Positions 54,171 through 61,452 of a stretch of 64,000 bases of DNA are shown here, one piece after another. The stretch is from an uncultured Spirochaetales bacterium (lineage in GTDB: Bacteria; Spirochaetota; Spirochaetia; Sphaerochaetales; Sphaerochaetaceae): NCBI GenBank assembly GCA_949297785.1, contig CASFTW010000004.1, positions 55,925-119,924 of the forward strand. The letters run 5' to 3'. The notes beneath the pieces were generated by a model. It was not told where the DNA came from. It worked only from the letters and a program-made list of their open reading frames with translations, and did not search any database. The translations under genes and the position numbers were made by a program. Position 1 is the first letter of the stretch, and each line of letters starts with the position of its first letter.

Positions 54171-55211
54171 TCAAAGACCGAGTGAGGCGTACAGGCTGTC
54201 AATCGCGCTTTCACGGGCACTCTCACGGGCTGAAGCATATTCATCCTGCACAGTCACTTCGGGAAGGCCTGTGAAGTCAGGCGTGCTGATTACCCTTCCT
54301 GCCTTCGCAGGAACATCGCTGCCGCTTTTACTTTCTGCTGACACAAGTCTGTCTCCGATCCTGGCCATGACTCTCTCTGTCACCTCATCGGCAACCTCAT
54401 TCTGCCACTGATCAAGGGATGAATCCACAACAGTCCTGATCTCATCATCGGAAATCCGGCCTGAATCCACATACTCTCTCATCTGTGCTGCGAATGCATC
54501 TATCTCGCTTCTCAATTCAGCCTTCAGGCTCTCAAAATCTATGTTTTCAATATAGGCAGTGAGCTGAGCGAGTATCTCATCGCTTACAGGACCTGTCAGC
54601 ATGCCGACAAGCGCTTCTTCATTGATCTCCTCTCCCGAAGCTTCGCTTATGATGAGACTTACGAGTTCATCATAATGATCTGCAACATAGCTGTCTATCT
54701 CATTTCTTATGATACCGGTCAAAGCGGAATAATTATCCTGCGCATAGCTTTCAATCTCATTCCTGATGATACCGATGGCAGCATTGTAATTGGCGTCAAC
54801 ATAACTCACGATCTTCTCATCAACCGCCGAGAGGAATGCTTCTCCGTTCTCTGCAATATATGCATCAATGGCAGAAGAGACATATTCTTCAGCCTGTGTG
54901 CGTATCTGTGAAGACAGGGATTCAATGAAAGCCGGATCAGATGCGACGGAATGCGCGACATCGCTTCTGAAGGACTCGTCGGAAAGGAGTATCTGTCTGA
55001 CCTCATCCGCAAAAGCCTCCGCCTCGCTTACTGCCTGAGGATCGGTTTCAAGAGGTTCATTGACATCGACCAGACTCTGTGCCTGTCTGGCTCTGGCCTG
55101 TGCGAGAATGTCATTCTGAGTTCCCGGACGCACGGCAAGCAGGGCCAGGAACACACACAGCGTCAGTACTGAAAAAACACTTAAAACAACAATACGAGAA
55201 GATTTACCCAT
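54171..55211 (-). CDS. Membrane-anchored coiled protein with 19-residue repeats, unknown function
   Basis: The 346-residue protein has one N-terminal membrane segment (RIVVLSVFSVLTLCVFLALL, residues 6-25) and then an acidic, helix-prone region. A repeat of about 19 residues occurs three times (SYVDANYNAAIGIIRNEIE, SYAQDNYSALTGIIRNEID, SYVADHYDELVSLIISEAS, about residues 135-195). The last 90 residues are mixed. I do not recognise a family. It is the last gene of the polA operon, overlapping coaE by 8 bases, and probably faces the periplasm as a structural or scaffold protein. Confidence 0.7.
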   Translation of the reverse strand: MGKSSRIVVLSVFSVLTLCVFLALLAVRPGTQNDILAQARARQAQSLVDVNEPLETDPQAVSEAEAFADEVRQILLSDESFRSDVAHSVASDPAFIESLSSQIRTQAEEYVSSAIDAYIAENGEAFLSAVDEKIVSYVDANYNAAIGIIRNEIESYAQDNYSALTGIIRNEIDSYVADHYDELVSLIISEASGEEINEEALVGMLTGPVSDEILAQLTAYIENIDFESLKAELRSEIDAFAAQMREYVDSGRISDDEIRTVVDSSLDQWQNEVADEVTERVMARIGDRLVSAESKSGSDVPAKAGRVISTPDFTGLPEVTVQDEYASARESARESAIDSLYASLGL

Positions 55212-55797
55212 AAATGTAACCTCTGCTTAGTAGTGTATCATAATAGGAAGCAAGTTGTCGATAAAGATATTCTTTATCTGAATCATTGAGGATCGTGATG
55301 ACTTTTTTACCGCTTTCAAAGAGCGTGGTTCCTATTTCATTCTGGCTTTCATTCCTGCGAAGGAAGGCCTCTTTGTCTATTCCGTCCCTCTTTTCCGCCC
55401 TGTGCATCCTTATCTCAAGGGGAGCGTAGAAATATAATATCTCATCACACAGATGAACAAGATCCATCTTCTCGAGAAGGGCGCAGTTCACTGCACAGAC
55501 AGCTTTGTCTTTTATGAAAACGGCAACTTTTTCCTTCATCCACGGATGGCTTATGCTGTTCAGGATTTCAAGTTTCTCATGGCTGGAAAAGACAATTGAA
55601 CCAAGCCTTTTGCGGTTCACATTGCCATGTTCATCAAGAATCCCATCCCCGAAAGCCGAGACCAGCCTGTCACGGTTCACCGCAAGAGCTTCATGACCGA
55701 GCCTGTCCACATCAATGACGTCTATCCCCTTTGAAGAAAGGAAGCGTGCCCCTTCGTCCTTTCCCGCACAGCTTTTTCCAGTCAGCCCTATGACCAT
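55204..55797 (-). CDS. coaE: Dephospho-CoA kinase
   Basis: Last step of coenzyme A synthesis: ATP-dependent 3'-phosphorylation of dephospho-CoA. The 197-residue protein has the P-loop GLTGKSCAGKD at residues 4-14 (family usually GLTGGIGSGKS), the substrate-binding VIDVDRLGHEAL, and ISHPWMKEKV. It shares one base with the end of polA (TGATG) and overlaps the next gene, so it is co-translated. The C-terminal Arg-rich HRAEKRDGIDKEAFLRR lid region is present. Confidence 0.93.
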   Translation of the reverse strand: MVIGLTGKSCAGKDEGARFLSSKGIDVIDVDRLGHEALAVNRDRLVSAFGDGILDEHGNVNRKRLGSIVFSSHEKLEILNSISHPWMKEKVAVFIKDKAVCAVNCALLEKMDLVHLCDEILYFYAPLEIRMHRAEKRDGIDKEAFLRRNESQNEIGTTLFESGKKVITILNDSDKEYLYRQLASYYDTLLSRGYIYG

Positions 55798-58688
55798 CAG
55801 TGCATGTCTCCCCAGCGCTCTGCGCTTTCAATACTGACCTTGAGCGGAACTGAAAGGCTGTCCGCACCTTCCATGCACTCTCTCACAAGACTCTTCATCT
55901 CATCCAGTTCATCTGAAGGCACCTCGAATATAAGCTCATCATGCACCTGCAGAAGCAGTCTGGAAGACAGAGCGCGTTTTCTCATCTCGCCATCCACGGC
56001 AATCATCGCCTTCTTCATAAGCTCTGCGGCACTGCCCTGGACTATCGTATTGAGAGCAACTCTCTCGCTTGCGGCTTTCACCGTCTTGTTCCGGCTGTTG
56101 ATCCCGACAACAGTGCGGATGTGCCCGCCGCGGGTCCTGACATACTCGCACTCAGATGCATCGGCCACAACTTTATCGACATATGACTTCACCGCGCTGT
56201 AACGCTCAAAATACTTTTCTATGAATGAAGCGGCATCGGAACGTGTTATTCCAAGCTCATTAGAAAGCCTGAAGGCGGACATGCCGTACATTATGCCGAA
56301 GTTTATCGTCTTCGCGATTCTGCGTTCCGGGCTTGTGACCTCATCCACCTTTTTGTCGAAAATAAGGCTTGCAGTATATGCATGGACATCACCGCCGTGG
56401 AGGAATGCCTTCTTCAGCTCCTCATCACCCGACAGATGGGCAAGCATTACAAGCTCGATCTGGGAATAGTCGGCAGAAAGGAGAAGACAGCCTTTCTTAG
56501 CCTTGAAGGCAGAGCGTATCATGCGCCCGTCATCGCTTCTGATAGGTATGTTCTGCAGATTCGGATTCTTGCTTGAAAGACGTCCGGTGGCGGTTCCCGT
56601 CTGAAGGAACGATGTGTGGATACGTCCTTCCTCATCGGTCAGCAGAGGAAGAGTGTCGACATAAGTGCTGAGAAGTTTCGTAACGCCCCTGTATTCAAGA
56701 ATGAGCTCTATGATAGGGTCCTCGCCTCTAAGGGCTTCAAGCGTATCGGTTGCGGTTGAATACCCTCTCTGTGTCTTCTTTCCGGCCTTGAGTCCCATCT
56801 CCTCAAAAAGCACACGTGCAAGCTGCTGTGTCGAGTTTATGTTGAAATCATGCCCGGCCCCTTCAATTATCTTTCCTTCAAGATCCTCCTGCCGCTCAGA
56901 CAAAGTCCTGTCAAGGTTTTTCATGAAGGACTTGTCAAGCAGGACACCGTTCTTCTCCATACCGGCCAGAACCGGAATGAGAGGCTTCTCGTAAATCTCA
57001 AAGACCTTGTCGAGTCCCTTTTTCTCAAGCTCACCCTTAAAGTGGAGATAGAGTCTCCATGTCAGATCACTGTCTTCTGCGCTGTAGCGTGTGGCATCAT
57101 CAAGACTGACTGATGTGAAGTCCGGGTTTTTGCCCACGATGTCATCATAGCTAATCGCCTCATATGCAAGATAGCGGACAGACAGGGCTTCAAGGGAAAA
57201 ACTTCCGGCATTCGAATCCAGCAGCCATGCGCTGATCATAGTGTCGCTTTCTATCACGACGGACTCAACGCCGTTCGCGTAAAGCACTTCCATGTCGAAT
57301 TTGATGTTCTGTCCGACAAGACGTAGCTTTCCGGTGGAGAAATAATCATTGAAAAGCTTTATCACATCATCTTTTGAAAGATATTTCTCCCCGCCTGCAG
57401 TCAGAGGACAGTAGAAGGCCTTCTTCTTCTCGTAAGAGAATGAGAATCCGGCAAGAGAAGCCCTGAACGGATTCAGACTGTCCGTCTCGCAGTCAAATGC
57501 CATCACGCCGCCGCTTCTCACGGCATCCTCGAAATAGGATCTCACTTCCTTTATATCGGTGAGGCTGCGGTATTCACCGAGACCCAAGAGGCTCCTGTCC
57601 TGTGTGAGCTCGCCCGCACTCCCGTCCGCATCGGAATGGACATAGCTGTCGTCGCGGCTTTTTGCCGCTTCTTTCACACTTTTGCCTCCAAGAGAGAGAG
57701 CTGTCTTGACAAGCGACAGGCAGTTGTACTTTCTGAAAATCTCGGCTGCCGCTTCATAATCTATGGTGGAGACAAGGTACTCGGGACTGTCAAATGTATC
57801 GAGAGTGAAGAGGTCATCATGCAGGACGACAAGCTCGCGTGAGAGGAGCGCATCCTGCCGTCCTTCCTCAAGCTTTTTCCTGAGCGATGAAGAAAGGGAA
57901 TCAAGATGCCTGTAGATTCCTTCCAGGGAAACATATTCCTCAAGAAGCTTCACGGCACTCTTTTCCCCTATCCCCCTGACGCCGGGAACATTGTCGGACG
58001 AGTCTCCCAGGAGAGAGAGGTAATCGACGATCTGTGACGGAGAGAGGCCGAACTCGCCTTTCACTTCATCAGCACCGAAAAGCGTGTACTTCGGCTGATT
58101 CTTCTTAGGAGGTCTAAGGGCCTTCACCCTGTCATTCACCAGCTGAAGCAGATCCTTGTCGCCCGTGACCATAACAGTCTCGATGCCCATCCTCGATGCA
58201 TTTGCTGAAAGAGTCGCTATAAGGTCGTCGGCTTCAAATCCGTCTTTTGCGATATACGGGATATTGAGTTTCTCAAGCGCATCCATTATGAGGGGGACCT
58301 GAGAGTGCAGGTCCTGCGGGGCGCTTTCCCTGTTGGCCTTATACTGTGGATACATCTTATGCCTGAATGTCGGCCCCTTGCTGTCCATCGCAATTACGAA
58401 GTAATCGAAACTGTAATCCCTGATCAGCATGAAGACCGTGTTGAAAAAGCCGAAAAACGCCGAAATGTTGTTCTTGTTGCTATCAGTGAGGGGATGTGTC
58501 ATAAATGCGAAATAGCTTCTGTAAATAAGTGAATAGCCGTCAATTATGTACAGCTTCTTTCCCGTGAGCGGAGAGAGGGGCTTTTCCTCCTTCTTCACCC
58601 CTGCCGGTCCTGTCTTCTTTTTTTCCTCTGCCTGCCTGCCAAGCAGTTCCTGATCAAGTTCCGCTTCACTGAAGAGATCGTCTTTCAC
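55797..58688 (-). CDS. polA: DNA polymerase I
   Basis: The 963-residue enzyme has a 5'-nuclease domain (KKLYIIDGYSLIYRSYFAF near residue 45, GFEADDLIATL). Its 3'-5' exonuclease domain has an apparently intact active site (MAFDCETDSL). The polymerase motifs are A (LLSADYSQIELVMLAHLSGD), B (RRIAKTINFGIMYGMS) and C (LLQVHDELIFEVP). It has about 40 extra residues at the N-terminus. The start is the GTG at 58688, six bases after AAGGAG. It lies 10 bases behind the MBL-fold gene in a nadE-MBL-polA-coaE operon. Confidence 0.96.
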   Translation of the reverse strand: MKDDLFSEAELDQELLGRQAEEKKKTGPAGVKKEEKPLSPLTGKKLYIIDGYSLIYRSYFAFMTHPLTDSNKNNISAFFGFFNTVFMLIRDYSFDYFVIAMDSKGPTFRHKMYPQYKANRESAPQDLHSQVPLIMDALEKLNIPYIAKDGFEADDLIATLSANASRMGIETVMVTGDKDLLQLVNDRVKALRPPKKNQPKYTLFGADEVKGEFGLSPSQIVDYLSLLGDSSDNVPGVRGIGEKSAVKLLEEYVSLEGIYRHLDSLSSSLRKKLEEGRQDALLSRELVVLHDDLFTLDTFDSPEYLVSTIDYEAAAEIFRKYNCLSLVKTALSLGGKSVKEAAKSRDDSYVHSDADGSAGELTQDRSLLGLGEYRSLTDIKEVRSYFEDAVRSGGVMAFDCETDSLNPFRASLAGFSFSYEKKKAFYCPLTAGGEKYLSKDDVIKLFNDYFSTGKLRLVGQNIKFDMEVLYANGVESVVIESDTMISAWLLDSNAGSFSLEALSVRYLAYEAISYDDIVGKNPDFTSVSLDDATRYSAEDSDLTWRLYLHFKGELEKKGLDKVFEIYEKPLIPVLAGMEKNGVLLDKSFMKNLDRTLSERQEDLEGKIIEGAGHDFNINSTQQLARVLFEEMGLKAGKKTQRGYSTATDTLEALRGEDPIIELILEYRGVTKLLSTYVDTLPLLTDEEGRIHTSFLQTGTATGRLSSKNPNLQNIPIRSDDGRMIRSAFKAKKGCLLLSADYSQIELVMLAHLSGDEELKKAFLHGGDVHAYTASLIFDKKVDEVTSPERRIAKTINFGIMYGMSAFRLSNELGITRSDAASFIEKYFERYSAVKSYVDKVVADASECEYVRTRGGHIRTVVGINSRNKTVKAASERVALNTIVQGSAAELMKKAMIAVDGEMRKRALSSRLLLQVHDELIFEVPSDELDEMKSLVRECMEGADSLSVPLKVSIESAERWGDMH

Positions 58689-58698
58689 GCTTTTCTCC

Positions 58699-59460
58699 TT
58701 ACACCTCAAGCACCATCGTGTCGTAAGCGCTTTCAGCATCTTCGTATAATGAATTTATTTCCTCACAGCCTGTCTCATGATTTATATGTGTGAAATAGAT
58801 TTTCTCAGCCCCGGCTTTCTTTGCTGCGGCATAGGCCTCCCCAAATGAGAAATGAGCACCATGTGGAGCCTTCCTCAGGGCACCGATCATTATCGTCCTA
58901 ACGCCTTTCAATGCCTCGAAAGAAGCAGGAGGAATGAAAGTGCAGTCCGTAAGATATGCGAATGAGGAAAACCTGTAGCCGTAAACCGGCATCTTCTTCA
59001 CCCTGCCGTGCTCCAATGGAAGGGGAATCACATTTATCCCGGCAATGCTGACCTCTTCCAGAGGGGAAAGCACATTAGGCACAAGATGAGGATTTCCAGG
59101 AAAGCCGTCCTTGTCGAATGCATACGCATAATGCTCTTCGATGAACTGCATCGTCTCCGCATTTCCATATATTGGAAGGTTCCTTTCCCTTGAGAACACC
59201 CTCAGGTCATCGATTCCTGAAATGTGGTCCGCATGGGAATGCGTGTAAAGCACAGCATCAAGTCCGGATACTTTTTCCCTGAGCATCTGGAGGCGGAATT
59301 CATAACCCGTATCTATTACTATGCGGCCGCTGTCCTCCTCAACCATTATTGAAGAGCGGTAGCGTTTGTCTCTCGTGTCACTTCCGGTGCATACCGGACA
59401 TGTGCAGCCTATTACAGGGACACCGTGGCTTGTGCCGCTTCCAAGAACCGTTATTCTCAT
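58699..59460 (-). CDS. MBL-fold metallohydrolase (PhnP-like)
   Basis: The 253-residue protein has the metal-binding HSHADHISGIDDLRVF near residues 75-90, an additional His in PLPLEHG, and the C-terminal FTHINHET. The N-terminal GSGTSHGVPVIGCTCPVC with paired Cys resembles the phosphodiesterase PhnP and related cyclic-phosphate hydrolases, whose Cys bind a structural zinc. Its substrate is unknown. GAGGTGAGGGG precedes the ATG. It lies 6 bases after nadE and 10 before polA. Confidence 0.87.
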   Translation of the reverse strand: MRITVLGSGTSHGVPVIGCTCPVCTGSDTRDKRYRSSIMVEEDSGRIVIDTGYEFRLQMLREKVSGLDAVLYTHSHADHISGIDDLRVFSRERNLPIYGNAETMQFIEEHYAYAFDKDGFPGNPHLVPNVLSPLEEVSIAGINVIPLPLEHGRVKKMPVYGYRFSSFAYLTDCTFIPPASFEALKGVRTIMIGALRKAPHGAHFSFGEAYAAAKKAGAEKIYFTHINHETGCEEINSLYEDAESAYDTMVLEV

Positions 59461-59466
59461 GTCCCC

Positions 59467-61365
59467 TCACCTCGGCATCCATAAATCACAGGAAGCATCA
59501 CTCGGCATTCTCCAGTCAGAACGAGGAGAAAGCGTGAGGGAGCCCACTTTCGGACCGTCGGGCAGGCATGAACGCTTGAACTGCTGCGAGAAGAAACGGC
59601 GGAAGAAGTTGTCCAGCCATTTATCGATGACGGCTTTGTCATAAACACCTTCAAACGTGATGAAGGCAAGGCGCCTGATCTTCTCTCTGGAGAACGATGC
59701 ACGGGCAAAGTAATAGAGGAAGAAATCGTGAAGCTCATACGGCCCCACAAGATCTTCCGTCACCTGGGATATCGTGCCGTCTCCCTTTGCGGGAAGGAGT
59801 TCCGGAGATACAGGCGTTGCGAGGATGTCTTCAAGAACCGCGCCGCAGGACGAGAAATCCTCATCGGCGAACCAGCGTACAAGATAGCGCACAAGCGTTT
59901 TGGGAACCGATGCGTTCACGGCATACATGCTCATGTGATCCCCGTTGTATGTTGCCCAGCCGAGTGCAAGCTCGGACAGATCTCCGGTTCCGATCACAAG
60001 AGCCCCCCTCATATTGGCTTTGTCCATGAGAACCTGAGTGCGCTCCCTTGCCTGTGCATTCTCATATGTGACATCATACTTCCTCTCATCCTGACTGATA
60101 TCATGGAAATGGGAAAGCACGCTTTTTCTGATGTCTATATCCTCAAATGACACACCGAGCGAAGATGCAAGCAGCTGGGCATTGTTCTTTGTCCTTTTCG
60201 TCGTTCCGAAGCACGGCATCGTAATGGCAAGTATATCCTTCCTGTCACGGCCGAGCATGTCGAATGCTTTTACGCTAACAAGCAGCGCAAGGGTGGAATC
60301 AAGGCCGCCGGAAAGGCCGATGACTGCTCCTTTTGCCTTTGTGTGCTCAAGTCTTTTCTTCAGTCCCAGCGCCTGCAGTGTGATTATCCTCTCGCTCCTT
60401 TTCGCAATGTCGTCAGCGCTGGAGGGCACGAACGGGAAGCGCGGATATTTTCTCGTGAGGAAAGTCTCCTCAACCGTGAAATCCGTGTAGATATAGCGGT
60501 AGGATTCATTTTCCTGCACACTGTACGTTGTGTGCCTGGCTCTTTCGCTTTCAATATAGGACAGGTCAAGCTCGCTTTCCATGATGTTCTCTCCGGCAAG
60601 GAACTGTTCTTCAAGGACTGAGCCGTTCTCCGCTATGAGAGAGTGTCCGGCGAAAACCATGTCCGTCGTGCTTTCCCCCTCACCCGCATTTGCGTAGATA
60701 TAGGAACAGATAAGCTTTGCGCTCTGCATCCTGACAAGGCTTCTCCTGTACTCATCCTTTCCGATAAGCTCATCGCTTGCGGAAAGATTAGCTATGACAG
60801 AAGCACCTGCAGCACAATGCCTGAGTGACGGACTTCCGGCCGCCCAGAGATCCTCACAGATCTCGACAGCAAGCGCAAAAGACGGCATGCTCCTGCTTTT
60901 TATGATTATATCGGTGCCGAAGGGAACTGTATAACCGGCAAAAGGGATATCCTTCACGCCGGGAAAAGCCGGAGTGAACCAGCGCCCTTCATAGAATTCC
61001 CCGTAGGATGGAATGAAAGTTTTCGGTATGAAGGCAAGCACACGGCCATGGTGGATGACACATGCCGCATTGTATATCTTCGCGCTGAACCTGAGCGGAA
61101 GGCCGATTATGAAAAGAGTCTCGCAGTCTCTGGTCGAAGTGCAGATGCGTTCAACTTCACTGAGGGAGGAAGAAAGCATGTCGGATGAGAATACAAGATC
61201 CCCTATGGTGTAACCGGTCAGACACATCTCGGGAAAAACAAGAAGCTTGATTCGTTTCTCACAGGCTTGCAGGACAAGCCCGATTATCCTGTCTGCATTT
61301 GCCTTTATGCCGGCAACCGTGACTTTCGGGCTTACAGCACCCGCTTTCAGAAATCCGTCTTTCAT
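59467..61365 (-). CDS. nadE: Glutamine-dependent NAD+ synthetase
   Basis: The 632-residue two-domain enzyme amidates deamido-NAD using ammonia released from glutamine. The N-terminal nitrilase-like glutaminase has Glu in LLVFPEMCLTGY, Lys in FIPKTFIPSYGEFYE and Cys in AVEICEDLWAAG. The synthetase domain has the PP-loop GLSGGLDSTLAL near residue 350 and LVIGTGDLSELALGWATYNGDH. It is first in the operon with the MBL gene, polA and coaE. The start is the ATG at 61365; a TATAAT ends 8 bases before it and there is no ribosome site. Confidence 0.95.
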   Translation of the reverse strand: MKDGFLKAGAVSPKVTVAGIKANADRIIGLVLQACEKRIKLLVFPEMCLTGYTIGDLVFSSDMLSSSLSEVERICTSTRDCETLFIIGLPLRFSAKIYNAACVIHHGRVLAFIPKTFIPSYGEFYEGRWFTPAFPGVKDIPFAGYTVPFGTDIIIKSRSMPSFALAVEICEDLWAAGSPSLRHCAAGASVIANLSASDELIGKDEYRRSLVRMQSAKLICSYIYANAGEGESTTDMVFAGHSLIAENGSVLEEQFLAGENIMESELDLSYIESERARHTTYSVQENESYRYIYTDFTVEETFLTRKYPRFPFVPSSADDIAKRSERIITLQALGLKKRLEHTKAKGAVIGLSGGLDSTLALLVSVKAFDMLGRDRKDILAITMPCFGTTKRTKNNAQLLASSLGVSFEDIDIRKSVLSHFHDISQDERKYDVTYENAQARERTQVLMDKANMRGALVIGTGDLSELALGWATYNGDHMSMYAVNASVPKTLVRYLVRWFADEDFSSCGAVLEDILATPVSPELLPAKGDGTISQVTEDLVGPYELHDFFLYYFARASFSREKIRRLAFITFEGVYDKAVIDKWLDNFFRRFFSQQFKRSCLPDGPKVGSLTLSPRSDWRMPSDASCDLWMPR

Positions 61366-61373
61366 AGCCGGCA

Positions 61374-61379
61374 ATTATA
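61374..61379 (-). promoter_or_regulatory. Leaderless extended -10 of nadE
   Basis: Minus strand TGT-TATAAT, then 8 bases to the ATG at 61365. TTGACA lies further upstream but at 25 bases, too far for normal spacing. Confidence 0.55.
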
Positions 61380-61417
61380 ACACAAAAGAAGGACTTCAGA
61401 CAGATGTCAACTTTTCA

Positions 61418-61445
61418 TTGATTGTACACTCTCTCCTGCTATAAT
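61418..61445 (+). promoter_or_regulatory. Leaderless promoter of the GH2 gene
   Basis: TTGATT (61418-61423), 16-base spacer ending TGC, TATAAT (61440-61445), then 7 bases to the ATG at 61453. No Shine-Dalgarno. Confidence 0.65.
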
Positions 61446-61452
61446 TCTCTAT

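Noticed and set aside
55939..56202. Open frames opposite polA
   Set aside because: They mirror codon bias of a well-conserved gene, have no ribosome sites and no recognisable protein motifs.
59697..60150. Open frames opposite nadE (110 and 140 codons)
   Set aside because: They lie antisense inside conserved catalytic regions of nadE, with arbitrary amino-acid composition and no promoter or ribosome site.
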